Source: Bolinopsis microptera (Eukaryota > Ctenophora > Tentaculata > Lobata > Bolinopsidae). Taken from it: a DNA stretch of 64,000 nt. The notes under the pieces were generated by a model, which worked only from the letters and a program-made list of their open reading frames with translations, had not been told where the DNA came from and ran no database searches. Shown piece after piece: positions 42,935-55,642 of this stretch. The stretch covers positions 16,257,669-16,321,668 of the forward strand of contig NC_087072.1 of assembly GCF_026151205.1 (NCBI RefSeq), given 5' to 3'. Numbering within the stretch: position 1 is the first letter of the stretch; each line of letters starts with the position of its first letter. The translations under genes and the position numbers were made by a program.

Positions 42935-45605
42935 ACTTGTTGAAGGAGGACAACTGATATTTCATAGTGTTTCAGCACTGAACTAGCGTATCACACCTAT
43001 CAATAATTATATATAACTATCATTAGTATCATGAGTATCATTAGTATCATGAATAACTACTAATGTTATGTACCTAGACTATTGGCAGTAATCAGCAGTA
43101 ATCAGAAGTTATTATGATTTGGCATAGATTATACCAATTTTTATAATGAAGTGTTTGTTTTCGTATCGATTAAATTACTGAATAGATTTAAAGTTTTATT
43201 TTTATGTCTTTGACAGAAAACATTTTAATAATACAAATGACGATTGCTGGTCATCTACAGTTTTCCATTTGATATAAAACATTATTTCTGGAGTTTGAAA
43301 GAAAGTAAAATTTACTTACAAAATACCATTAGACTGATACAGATAACAATCTGGTACTTGTGAAGGAGAGTTAAAAATATTTCTTTAATTACACACAGTC
43401 ATATCAGAGTTCAGATGAATATTGAGTAGTAACTGATGTTGTATAATATAAATATAATGACGATGAATTTATTTTGAATTTTTTGAAAAGCGTTCAATTG
43501 CTGAAAACGTAATATTATAATCGTTTTCTTTAGGGAATATCTTTGTCGCCACTTCATGTTCAGTTCACGCAGTTGAGAAATGTGAACCAGACTTATAGAA
43601 TCGAAGCCAAATTGAGTAGATTAAGCGGATATAATTATAAGCTGTGTTCATAACAAAACGTTATCATCTGCTGAATAATATTTCAGATATGAAACTGATC
43701 TTTGACTCTAAGGTAATTTATTTCGTTGGACGAAGTATCACTATCAGGAGCAGTGTCTGAGGGCACAGCCCCAACTCCCAAGGAGCGAAAGATTTGATAA
43801 TGATGTGTCCGTCAGCAGAATAATTTTGTACATTACCAATCACTAACTGATGTTGCTTCGTTTGACAAAGAATCAGGAGGCCAATGAGCAGGAGTCGGCG
43901 GAGCAAAGCCCAGGAGCCACATGTTTTCGTAGAAACTTTTCTATCAGTGGTGCAAGACATACTTTGGCACCACTGACTAAATTTTTAGTTGGGTCATTGG
44001 CTGACCATGATGATTGATAGACATTGGTAATAAGAGCTCGATCATTATAAGGGGGTTCAAAATCATAACACAACTTGCTGAGCTCTAGAAACTGCCCCAA
44101 ATGGGATCAGATCACTAAAGTTGAATATTAAATAATAAGGAAAACAAATTGTCAACAAGTAGGAGAAAAGTAGGGGGACTGTTAAAGATTAGAAAGTAGG
44201 AGGGTTTGGACAGCCTGCATTAAATATGCAGAAAACCGAACGACATTATGGAGAAAAGTGTAGGACATGTTAATGAGAAATAAACTGATAGCTAGAAACG
44301 GAGAAATTTAGGGCGACAAGATGATGTCGGATCTTTGTATAATGGGAATTGGGAGGTGCGAAGTAGCAGCTGGTATGTCTGGGGAGCTGAAAAAACCTTC
44401 CAGATCGTTTGTAAGTAATGACCTAAAAGCACGCAGTACTGGACAGTATATCTGTATATAAATCGGGCAGATTGACCTGCACGAGTTATTAGTTTTTCCT
44501 ATCGTAGGATGGTTATTGTCGGAAGATTTTGGGGCCGGAACCTGTAACTATAGTAGTTGGGTTCTGGTAGGCCTAGATCAGGGTAGAATGTAGATAGATG
44601 GCTGATGTTAAGGTAAGACGAGTTTGTAGTAAATGTGTAGATTTATTGTTAAACGATCCTTTTATGGGTTAGTTTGTCACGTGATCAAAACCGAGCAAGT
44701 TATCTCCGATAAGTGGGCTACTTATCACAGTAAGTGTGAGAAACACCACAGTAGCACATATTACATGAAGGCCGTCCTAAGCTCTGTATTTGAGCTCTGG
44801 TCAGTGAACATGGTATAACTGACCAATAGAGAGGCGGGAGATACGAGAGAGCTGTGTACCATTAGGATCATCTTATCGCATTAAACTACCATTACTTGAG
44901 GTAATACTGTAGAAACTGTTAGATAGTAGATACTGTTAGATACTATTAGATACTGTTAGAAACTGTTAAATAGTAGATACTGTTAAGATACATTAGATCT
45001 AACATAAGGAGAGTCGGCAGAGAGAAATTCTAGGATAAGTTTGTAGGATCTAAGAGCGGGGTAGTATTTTTAAGTGTCTTGAGTGGAGAGTATTTAGCAG
45101 ACGTTTTATTCAAGTATTGCCGGGTTACTTTGTGTATCGTATTTCATATCTATTTTTATAATTTGAGATTAAGTGTATTTGTTGGTCAGTGCCCAATAGC
45201 TGCAGACTTCTGTATTAATCCAAAGTAATTGGGTTAGGTAAGCTTCGCTTGAAGTTTTATTCCTAGAATTGGAACTGTATTATTTTTATAGTCAATAGTC
45301 ATGCAATCATTGCCGATAATAAATCTTTTGATGAAATCTCAGAACTACAAGCTCCCAATCATGGATATGATTCTCCCTTCCTCGAGTTTCGGGAAGATTA
45401 TCAACAAATTTACAGCCAATCAGGCCTTTTCGGGCCCGTAATTTCTGGGCTGAAACTTATCTCACGTCGCGATTTTATTGGCCCTGCTACGGGGAGATGA
45501 GCAAAAAAATCCATTTTCACTTATCATCTAACAATATTACTAACAAGGTGTAACTGTAAGCTATGCTTTTGAATTACTTGAATGACGTTTAGGAAGAAAG
45601 CTGAG
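42935..45605. other. Intergenic stretch; possible small minus-strand ORFs at 43718-44100
   Basis: Mostly AT-rich with short direct repeats (ATCATTAGTATCATGA near 43020; (GATACTGTTA)n at about 44908-44990). Two overlapping minus-strand frames at 43718-44100 have mixed, protein-like composition, including a hydrophobic run LLRRLLLIGLLILC. They lack clear splice sites and I recognise no family, so I do not call a gene. Confidence 0.4.
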
Positions 45606-47080
45606 ATGATCAGATGGATGACGAACCTCTCACACGAGCAACTCAGATCTTTGAACCTGTTCGTTATTGTGTTTCTCTTCACCGGATTCTTTATATCAAC
45701 TTTACTTAACCCAGTGATCCTTCTTTATTACAGGTTACCAAATTCTGTCCCATTTATCTGTCACAAACGAGATGCCAAATTGAACTGCGATTGTTTTTCA
45801 ATATATCTCTGATTCGGTTATGTGAATGTAATCATCTTGGTTAATAAATCATAGTTCTAAAACCAAACACTCTGTTTATTATTTGAATCAGCTTAATCTA
45901 CCTTAGTACCTTTGGGAGTGACTGCATTGATCTCTGATCCGTTGATTAGTCAACTAATAAACAAATAATTGATAATCAGGAAGAAAAAGTCAGAGAAGCT
46001 AAGTAGGAAGCTGTTCATGCTGGTGTCTGTCTCTGACTTCTGTACAAACAGTTACCCTGTACTTCACATCCTGTACTTCTGTATTTCGCCTGATGTCAAT
46101 TTGGCGGTCAATGCAAACAAAGACCAGAAGATTGATGACATGTATAGGTAAAGTGTGAGCGTCCGGAGTTATTTAAAGGGATTTATTTGGGAATATGCGT
46201 TCATTTTTATAAGTGGTTATCTTCTTGGATGAATCTATTACTAGTTCACTGCATTAGAATTAGAGATCGTAGATTTGATTCACTTTAATAATACAGCCGC
46301 AAGGTTAATTTCGGAACGTTTGCAGTATAGAGTTCACTGTGTCATATTAATAAGTATAGAGCTTCAGAGGTTAGAATCTGAATATGTTACTTTTTCGGCC
46401 CAAACCCGCTATTAAATTCAATTTTCCTTATTCTCAGGTTCTTCGCAGTCCCTTACATAATAGTGTGCAAATTTGGCTGCCTCTCTCAAGTGACGACCTC
46501 TGCCCTGGCCATCGTCCGTATGATCTCAATATTCTGTCCATTCCTCCACATCCCTCAGAGGGTGTTTCTCTCGTACATCGCTCTCTACTCCCTGCTTATG
46601 GCTGTCAACAACTTCGGGTTTGCTTACTGTCAATTCCTGGAACTGACCCCTTCAGTACGCTACGTGATAACTCTCACGTTGGAATATTGCTACTGGTTGA
46701 ACATTGTTCAGTGTATCCTGGGAATATTAGCTTCACTTTTCACCACTGTCAAGATCTTCTCCCAAGAGAGGATCTGAGGCTGACGCGAGAAACAGAGCTG
46801 TGGATCATCCTTATCATGAATCTTCCTTACTGCCTGTCAGCCATAACTTTATTTTATCCAAAAGACTAATCTAGCAGTATGGTAGGTTTATCTGTCCTTG
46901 TCATCGTTACCGTGTTTCACGTCCATGTTGAATCCGATAGTTGTTGATTTCTTAACCATAAGATCAGAGTATTCACATGGTCGTTACTACAAGGAAATGA
47001 AGTACGCGTGGGTCCCGACCTTGAATCAACCTCCTACAGGGTGACTTCAAAAACGATAAGTAGAAAGGAGGAAAACTAGA
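45606..47080 (+). pseudogene. Rhodopsin-type GPCR pseudogene (copy of the gene at 55643)
   Basis: Exon 1 (45606-45733) and exon 2 (45980-46147) match the intact paralogue in length and splice sites, and their introns are similar too. Exon 3 (from 46438) reads through helices 3-5 (CLSQVTTSALAIVRM and onward), then an extra C in TTCTCCC near 46761 shifts the frame to a stop at 46775-46777. Several further small indels up to about 47080 mean helices 6 and 7 cannot be read in one frame. As it stands it could encode only a 211-residue protein with five helices. High DNA similarity to the intact copy implies a recent duplication. Inferred pseudogene; transcription unknown. Confidence 0.85.
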
Positions 47081-47452
47081 CTTGAGGTGTTAATCTCAGA
47101 GGACATTCAATAAATGGACATGAACCTGCTGTAACCAGACGAAAATAACTGCTGAGACTTGTGTAACACGATGCAGTGCTTGGCGAGGTTGAGTTCCAGC
47201 AACCTACTGCAAAACAGCCTGTTATGTCACTGAGAAATAAGCAGGTTCCACAACTATCGTACGTGTGCTACACTAAGAAGGGACATAAAATCCTTGCTGC
47301 TAAAAAACAAAAAGCACTTCTTTCTCTACTCGAGCGGGACTTTTGACTATGGGTCTAACTTTTACACGATCTACAAATCTCATTTTCTAAAAAACATAGG
47401 AAACTCCAGCGGGGGTCAACGACCCAATTTATTTTATCTACTTATAATACAG

Positions 47453-47668
47453 GGCAATATCCAGATAGCCCGACACGTGTTCGCGAACAGGTGTTTCCCA
47501 ACAGTTGAACACGAACAGGTGTTCCCGAACAACTAATGACATGATGGTTACTATCTGGATACTGCCTAATACAGTTATAGCTTTATAGGTACTTATTAGT
47601 TTATGGTTATTGTCAGTTAACACGTTATTATACGGCTGTTTGGAAAAGGTTTATCCAAACAGCCATAT
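47453..47668. repeat. Two small hairpin repeats downstream of the GPCR pseudogene
   Basis: GGCAATATCCAGATAG (47453) pairs with CTATCTGGATACTGCC (about 47552-47567) around a core with repeated GAACAGGTGTT(C/T)CC. A second hairpin, CGGCTGTTTGGA / TCCAAACAGCC, lies at about 47633-47666. Both are MITE-sized and without coding content. Confidence 0.6.
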
Positions 47669-48068
47669 TGTTTCTGTCTAGTTCTAATGTACCGTCACAA
47701 TAGTGACTTTAATATATAAATGAGATAGACGTTTTCGATCAGATTGTTTGATGACATTATGGACTTTTTTTTCCGTCCAATCGGACTGAGATGGACTATT
47801 AGACTATTTAAAGTTAAATTTTTGCTCTTAATATTTGACATAACATAATACATTGTTGCAGCATAGATTATAAAATAATATTGCACTATGATAGCGGTTA
47901 GTTTGGAGACATTTCTATAGCGTTCTTGAGAGGAAGTGGTCTGAATTAGCTAAATGCACCACAGTATTTAACTCAACTCTTCGTTGATGTCTAAACGGCG
48001 TTACCTCTAATATAATTAGTCGACTAGAACTTTAGCAAGTCATACTTTAAACAGCAGTTAATCTGTTT

Positions 48069-48300
48069 AGCTTAGTTCAATTATCGTGGGAAGAAGGTTG
48101 CGTAGTCTCGTCGCATTGACTCCGAAGGAGTTATCGTAATGGGTAGCCACTGATCGTTGTGATTTGTTGTTTAGTGGTGGGAATTTGGCCTTTTAGGCCA
48201 TGTCGAGCGTTTTCCTTCAATATTATCTTGATGTCATTTGGAGCAAGGTTGTTTGCCATCTTCCATGCATGGATCAGGATCTATTTCGCTCTCTCCGCCT
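48069..48300 (-). mobile_element. LINE reverse transcriptase C-terminal remnant
   Basis: Minus-strand translation gives ILIHAWKMANNLAPNDIK, ARHGLKGQIP and, after a one-base frame change, SFGVNATRLRNLLP. This order (a WK...N.l.P segment, a RhG...iP segment, then SF....RLrN.LP) is the conserved tail downstream of the reverse transcriptase in many jockey/CR1/RTE-related LINEs. Stops and a frameshift make it a fossil. The plus-strand ORF in this region is a shadow. Confidence 0.6.
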
Positions 48301-48959
48301 CTGCCCTCTGCAGGGACAAATGGTTTTCGAGACGGCCGAAATTATTTCGATGTGTTCTTTGAAAAAGTACTCCACTCACTATAAAAACAAAAATCATCAT
48401 GTATCGTCGACGTTTCGGCTTCAGGCCTTTGTCATAAACGAACATTGAAATAACTCTTTACATAGCTGCAACACACATGAATGTTTAAAATAATTCTTTA
48501 CAATATAACCATTAATAACCTGAAACGTACCTACAAATCCCCTACAAATGTTAAACTAAAATGAAAATGTAACTAGTAATATCGCGATCGTGAAAAATGA
48601 CTTCAAACGTATAAACGAAACAAACATCTAAGAGGTAAAGAATTGCGTCGAAAGAATCCACATTCCACATCATCACAAAAGTGGGAACGGTTACTAAACC
48701 AGGAATTACAAAAGGTTTGTCACATCTTAAAATGATAAAACATAAAGGTATGCAAAGTAGTAGCGTGCACATTCTTCACACTACTAATTGGATCGACTAA
48801 ATAAATAAAAGTTCCACGTCACTTTCCAAGCGTATTTAATCCAATCTCCCTCCTATCGACTCAGATGACTGTGTGTTAATAGCCGGATTTTCACGTTTGA
48901 TGAGTACTGACTGCCACAACATATGGTCTGTACATCTTTTGCGTTCAGACTACAGTACC

Positions 48960-49480
48960 TAACCTAGAGAAGTTGTGGGTCTGCATGTCCTTGCATGTCT
49001 CTAGGTAATGCTCTCCCATGGCTGTTGATTTGTTGCCAGCCCTCACAGCTTTGTAGTGTTCCCAGGCTCTATTTCTTTTGAACCTGCCAGTTTCTCCAAT
49101 GTAGGTCTTCTGGCAATCCTGGCATCATTCTTGGTCATGCAGGATTTGTCACACTAGTAGCATTTGCTGTCGCTTTGCTTATTACACTTTGTCTGCAGCT
49201 CTAGACTAAATCTTATCAGTACTTCCGCCTTCTTTTCAGCACTCGTATGTGAATTGTAAGTCGCTGTTCAAAGAGTTGATGTATTTAACAGGATCTTGTT
49301 TCCTTCTCCCTCCACTATGCCGAAACAGTCGTCCACATATCTATCCCATAAATCTATGATTGTGGTTTGGAGGGCGCTAACTTTTTTGGGCTTTCGTACC
49401 TTAATCTTTGTTTCTATCATGGCGGTCAAGAACAAACTATAAATGTATTCTTTATGCCTCTTAATTGCCGGTTTCGCATC
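48960..49480 (-). mobile_element. Penelope-like element remnant (RT YVDD box and GIY-YIG endonuclease)
   Basis: On the minus strand, 49322-49346 encodes RYVDDCF, the metal-binding box C of Penelope-like reverse transcriptase, preceded by a W(D) two residues upstream. Then, with frameshifts, come INSLNSDLQFTYE and, at 49089-49112, QKTYIGETGR followed by EHYKAVRAGNKSTAMGEHY, which is the GIY-YIG nuclease motif and its downstream H/E region. This RT-then-GIY-YIG order is diagnostic of Penelope-like elements. At least two frame changes and one internal stop show it is dead. A GCCTGAAGCCGAAACGTCGA motif lies downstream on the same strand (about 48395-48425), and a similar one on the plus strand at about 51076-51096. 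Confidence 0.8.
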
Positions 49481-49991
49481 GATGAGGCAGGACTATAAGC
49501 TTAAAAGGACAGTGCCCAACGCTAAGGAGGTACCATGTACAACGTAAATGTGCAGGGGCACTTATCATGTTGGTAAATATAAATGCAAGCTTGTATCATT
49601 TCCTTTTTTTCTTTTAGCTCCCAATACCCGAATTTTAGCCGTTCAGTCATCATTAATGTCATTTATTTTATTTTCATTCCTATCACTCTACAATTTTACC
49701 TGGCTTTCACAGCTTCCCTTATTTTCGCATATTTTCATTCATCAGATAGCTGGTTAACAAAATGCAATTCTTTAACAAAGAATTCGTCCTCCAGAAAAAA
49801 GGAGAATCGGAGGTGCTAAGAAGATAAAGAAAACAAAGAAATCAGAGTTGAGTAGAGGTCAAACACAACAAAAAGTACCGCATAGAAGGATAAAAAAGAA
49901 GGGTTTTTAGAGGGTGACCGGTGAGAGCTTTAAAAAAAAGAAGTAACAGGAGGTCCTCCGCTACACTTTTATTTAATAATAGCCTGTACTC

Positions 49992-50092
49992 TATAATATA
50001 CGGGTGGGCGACAATTGACCCCCCCCCCCCCCCCCCCCCGACAATTGACCCCCCGACAATTGACCCCCCGACAATATAATTTAATACAATTA

Positions 50093-50174
<82 letters not shown>

Positions 50175-50340
50175 TGACCCTAACCTGATCAATTGACCCC
50201 AGTGTAATTACATGGGGGGTCAATTGTCGGGGGTCAATTGTCGTACTAAGCCGTAGATTTCGCGACAATTGACCCCAGTGTTATTACATAGGGGGTCAAT
50301 TGTCGGGGGGTCAATTGTCGGGGGGTCAATTGTCGCAGTA
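49992..50340. repeat. Satellite-like cluster: poly-C, GACAATTGACCCC units and (CCCCGA)n
   Basis: A run of about 20 C (50020-50039) is flanked by GACAATTGACCCC units. (CCCCGA)n fills about 50094-50175. Further complements GGGGTCAATTGTCG follow at 50210-50335, so the outer parts can fold back on the inner ones. The Gly-Ser and Gly-Val ORFs on the minus strand are artefacts of the hexamer. Confidence 0.92.
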
Positions 50341-53300
50341 CCTCTATATACTGGATAAATACTTAAATAAATGAGCCCAACATATCAGTAGAATTATGTG
50401 CGCTATTGGACATAGGTGGTATACACTATACACTATACAGTATATAGTCCACTATTATTTAGTAGTGCAGTCTGTACTGGGTCAATAAATGGGCATTACA
50501 GCTACTGATCAGCAAAATTAGGTGCGCTGGGCAGGTGGTTCACTACTAATACTATCTTGTAATAGTCTGTAATCGTGTAATACGGCAAACTACTTAAATT
50601 ATAATGTTAGAATGCATACATATGTAGAATTTGAAAAGCCACTGCTGTGATGTTATTTTCTTCCGACCCGAATAGAAGTAAAAATATGTGGTAAAAATAT
50701 GTAGTAATAATATGTAGAGATACTCTTTGTCTCTTTTCCATCCTGTTAATTATATGACAATAGCCTCTTTTATACATTATTCATATTTTATACATTGTGT
50801 GCATATATTTATATTTGATTGTAATTAAAGATTTTAAGGCGTTAGTGCCGAGTAATGCCCTCGGGTAGTGCTCCTCAATCAATCTCTCTCTAGCGTCATG
50901 TTGCGGAATATAATAACTAAAAGTTTTGTACGGTTGAATTTCAATATTAAACTTAGAAATACTGTTAGGCCGTTCCGAGATCTAATTCTATCCAATGAGC
51001 CCTACACCAAGGGTGAAGAGTCAAAGATAACCAGTATTTTACATATACGCCTATCTAATGACCTCTTTTTTGGCAGCCTGTAGCTGAAACGTCGACAATA
51101 TATAATGTATTTTTCGCTCTCTTGAGTGGGTCGATCATTGATCATGAATCAAGAGTCAAGAGAGCGGAAAAAATATATCTCTCGATCCTTTGCCAATTGC
51201 CCCACACTGCACACCGATATGCTCTATTTCTTTTGACCAGCGTTTTAAGTAGTCTTATGCATATTTGAACCAACAGCTCCATAACATTTTACCATTTGTT
51301 ACCTCTTTAAACTTTTTCGCGAACAGCTTTATCAAAAGGATCAGGGTATAGTGTAATTATTGCCCTAATATTCATTATTTTATAAAATTTCTCTAGATAG
51401 CCGTACACATCACATCAGTCTGGCCGACTCATCAGTCTTCTTAACTCTTACAAATACTGTTATCAAGTAACCAGCTGTGATTATACTATATATTTTAACG
51501 AAACAGTAGGACTAACAGCAGGTTATAATTTATATACAACACATGTTTATTTTAAAAAATCCCCAATAGTAATCCGTATTCCCCTTATTTTGCTTATAAA
51601 TAGCATTCATGCATTTGACGCCGACATGGGTTGTTCTTTACGGAAAAGTTTCGCATTGCCAATATCGTGACTTATACCGATTCCTCGATCATATAATATC
51701 ATATCATCGTACAGTATCCTGTATCCACCCTTCCTTAGCAAAGTATGGTACCCTCACAATAACATTGCATGAAATGAGAAATCACATATGTATCATTATA
51801 ACGTCCTATCAGCATCAAGCACCTTTTATGTCTCCATAATCCATATATATTATATATAATTATATAGTATATACATATATGCGTGTGTGCATCTGCGCAC
51901 TTCAATATGCTTATCTTGGTAGTTGTGGCACGCGTTTAATAATATAATGACTTTCAGGGCTCGACGCGACATCAAAATGCAATCACTGTGATTATGCTTC
52001 AAATCTATACTTTTACCGAACAAATCTTTCTAGCATCACCTGGCTACAGTACGCTCTTATATATTATTATTTTTAAATCATAATTCAGCTTTCGAGAGGG
52101 TCGTAATTATTGCCTTGTTTGCTGTTTTTTTATAGAACACGTCCCCAATCTCGTATTGGAAAATGACTAAACTCAATTCTGAGTGTGAATACGGGTGGTA
52201 CCTGCAGGCTGCAAGTGTGTTCATTAAGCATTTAGAGTTCTGTAAAACTGCAATTACAATTGTGCTAGAGTATTTTTAGTATTTACGATCGATATCAGAT
52301 TTCTATCCCTACATGCTTCCAAAATGTAAATCTTCAACTTTCTGCAGAATGTAATATTTGAGGGAAAAAATGATATAGAAATAAAATCAACGATTTAATT
52401 TTAGGAAAGTAAAATTTATTCCCTGGTTTCTTAAGTCGGAAAATCAAAGTTTGTAACGAAGTTGTTTCCTGGGTTGCAGAGTCCTCCAGATTCCTCAGTC
52501 TTTGAATGTGGTTTTTGTTCTTGTTCAGTTCTGTCCATATTTCCTCGTGTTATGTTCAAAGTTTTGAAGTGTCATGTTGTCCTCAAATTATTTGTTATTC
52601 AAATTATTCAATTATTGCCTTATTTCGAGCGGAAATGGGTCCAAGCGGTTTTGAACTAAAAGTTTTTGCGATTTTGCCTTAGGGGTCGTTCACATATTAC
52701 GTAATCAGCCGAGGGGGGGGGGGGATTTAAATGCTTACGGTTGATTACAGGGGGAGGGGAGGGGGTTTTGGTCGTTGATTACGTAATCAAAATTTTAATT
52801 TTTTACCGATTTTCGAAATACCAATTGGACAATTTTCGTTAATTATGTAATCAACAGGCTACCGGACAACTGAACCCAATTTGGACTTTTCCTAGACAGG
52901 GTAGCTTGGGAAGATATTTATAAACCCAATCAGTCTACCTAATTAACTTTGAAACGACAACTGAACCCAATCGTCACTAGAAATCACTAACAGTTTAACA
53001 GGTTTCCAAATACCGTTCTAGTTTAGCTGCTGCCTGGTTTCTAGTGCTATAATTTCGGAGACGAAACAGAGACAATACTTCATTAATGTTAATTTTAATA
53101 GGTAATTGTAAATAAATAATATTTATTACTTAAAATCTCACTCAAAGTCATCATAATATTTCAGCTTAAGCAGTAACATCGTGTTCAAAGCACTTAGTTA
53201 TCAGTCTCGACTCTTGTTGCCAGTACTACAACTGTAGTTCTTCTCGTTGTAGATATTAAGTTCATCTCTTTTAATACTTATCATAATACATAACCCGTTA

Positions 53301-54040
53301 TATCCTCAATTCGTATCCTGTATCCTCTGGTATCTCTCCTCTGTATTTTCAGATCTGTATATTCCGTATATTCTCTGACATCTTATTTTCATTGGCAGTT
53401 TATTTCCGTGTTTAGGAGCACTCAATGTTACAACATCCTTGAATCCTTCATTGTTATTTCATCGTTTCGTTTTATCCATTTCTACTGTCGATTGTATAAG
53501 TTATAGCTCAATCTATTTCCTGAATCATCTCATTTTCTAGGACCATTTCAGTTTTAGTTCATCCACGGACAGCCCTTGTTTCGCCCCCAGTTCACACTTT
53601 CATAGTATTGGTATAGTATGAGACCCTCTATTCTCTGTTCTGATCTTCAGGTTACCTCATTACCTGCCACCTTATTTCTCTCTTGGAGCTCGGTCTTTCT
53701 TTGTTTTTCTAGCAATCCATTCACCGTATAGCTCACCTTCTAGCACCAATTATATCGCAAAACATTCTTGTTTCGTCCCTAGTTCACAGGTTCATGTTCA
53801 CCGTAACAGAGCACCAGAGTCTATGATTATGTTCTACTAACACTGGATACCGGCCAAATTGCCCGCCTATTATGTTGACTTCGCTTGTTTAACTGCCTCC
53901 GTTATTTTTCCTCTCACCTTTTAAACTTATTCAACTTTTAACCTGCCACACGACACGATCATAGCATGTATTTTTATATTTACCTCAACAGTTTTCCTGC
54001 GGTCCTAATACTTGTGCACTTAGTTAGTGCACTGTGCAGC
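50341..54040. other. Intergenic stretch without recognisable genes
   Basis: AT-rich. Contains a partial inverted repeat CGCTCTCTTGA / TCAAGAGAGCG around 51114-51162 and the MITE-like repeat at 52681-52860. 53100-54000 is strikingly T/C-rich on the plus strand. No exon recognised. Confidence 0.5.
52681..52860. repeat. MITE-like repeat with GGGGTCGTTCACATATTACG start
   Basis: A unit opening with GGGGTCGTTCACATATTACG, a G-rich block (GAGGGGGGGGGGGGA, GGGGGAGGGGAGGGGG), then GATTACGTAATCA. The ATTACGTAATC palindrome occurs at both ends. This architecture is common for short interspersed elements in animals. Confidence 0.55.
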
Positions 54041-54094
54041 TAGGTAATTAGAGAAGTTCTAATCATATTGATATAGTACTTCTCTAATTACCTA
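54041..54094. repeat. 17-bp perfect hairpin
   Basis: TAGGTAATTAGAGAAGT and ACTTCTCTAATTACCTA flank a 20-nt loop. Function unknown. Confidence 0.85.
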
Positions 54095-54313
54095 TCAAGG
54101 AGATATAATTCCTCATGTACCAATGTGAAGAACATTAGAGACCAATTATATTCTCTTGACCAACCAATTAGAGACTCGAGGGGGCTAAACTTATTTTGTA
54201 GCAATTTTCTCCTCCTTTTGTTCAAATCTTACTCGTCCTCTTGTCGACTGTCAAAATTATGCACCTTTGTCCCCGCGTGCCTATTATCATCTTTAATCCC
54301 CTGTTTATCCTAG

Positions 54314-54809
54314 TACTCTAGTAGCAGGGAGTAGTTGAGTGTGCACTTCGAATTTCGATGTGTACGATTTCTGACAACACAGGGTGGTTTGTTAACTTGT
54401 TAGGTCATTCTAAACCAAAATCGTTTAGGTGCACAATTTGTTTCGCTAGAGACAACCCTACAGGGCAAATTTTCCAAATTACCCTCAGTCGCTTATACAG
54501 GATTTTTGTATTTCAGCTCCTGAAGGTCATAGAGACTTCAATTTTAGCTTAAAATTACCGCAATGACCACATTTATATACAAGTTATGAAGCAAGACCTT
54601 CAGGAGCAAGACCTTCAGGAGCTGAAATACAAAAATCCTGTATACGCGACTGAGGGTAATTTAGAAAATTTGCCCTGTAGGGTTGTCTCTAGCGAAACAA
54701 ATTGTGCACCTAAACGATTTTGGTTTAGAATGACCTAACAAACAACCTTGTGTTGTCAGAAATCGTACACATCGAAGTGCACACTCAACTACTCCCTGCT
54801 ACTAGAGTA
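54314..54809. mobile_element. Foldback element, copy 3 (496 bp)
   Basis: Arms 54314 to about 54533 and about 54601-54809 are inverted and nearly identical apart from two small indels. The ends read TACTCTAGTAGCAGGGAGTA. The inner part (TTTTTGTATTTCAGCTCCTG, then AAGTTATGAAGCAA) is related to the arms of the two giant foldbacks, so this is a compact relative. Confidence 0.88.
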
Positions 54810-55642
54810 TAGCATAGTAAACCTTTTTCTTCGCATTTTTCCGTAACATTTTATTCTAAACTCTTTTTAAATTCTCTATCGAGGAGGATCATTAGTCATT
54901 ATGTAGCACCACACTCAGTATTTATTAGTTCCATAATTACCCCGCAATTTTCCGTTTTCCACCCGTTTAAATCATTTGGGACTTTGAATCGGTAATTAAC
55001 CCTTATTATCTCTACTCTCCCATGTGACAGCAACACGTGATGTTCGCGTCTCTGTTTTTTATGCTTTTTTGAACTGCGATATTATGTACATTTTACACCA
55101 TATTACTTTATGTTTAAACTTCATAACCTGTATCTGTTTACACAGAGGTGTACCTAATCTTCACACCACGATCCATACTGATTCATACTTTCAACATACT
55201 ACGTCGTTTTTCAATTCAGAGGAATAAATGTTACGAAGGGCATTTATTTCTATACAATTTTACGGTCAATCCCAGCCTTTTTTCAATTTTCATGGCCAAG
55301 TGACAGGTTGCATGTTTAGGTTTTTCTATTATGTCGAGGGGGAAAAGGTGCAGGAGACCACCTACTCCACGATGGCATCTGATACAATACAATAATATTA
55401 TAATTATATAGTTTAGTTAATATTATTATTATAATGAGCAGATAATTTCCAATTGTTGCCAGAGTCGATTTTCGATTTGTCTTAAGCTCGAATTCTTTGG
55501 TTGCTAAGAGTGAACCATATAAGCCGGTTCAAGAAGTATTACTAATACCAATATTTGATCGACTAATCGCCAAGTAACGAACTAAGCTCTGAAATAATTA
55601 TAAATTAATTTATTAACTTGATAACACTTGGAAGAAAGCAAG

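Noticed and set aside
49842-50268. Gly-Ser and Gly-Val repeat ORFs (99-116 codons)
   Set aside because: Generated by the CCCCGA hexamer array.
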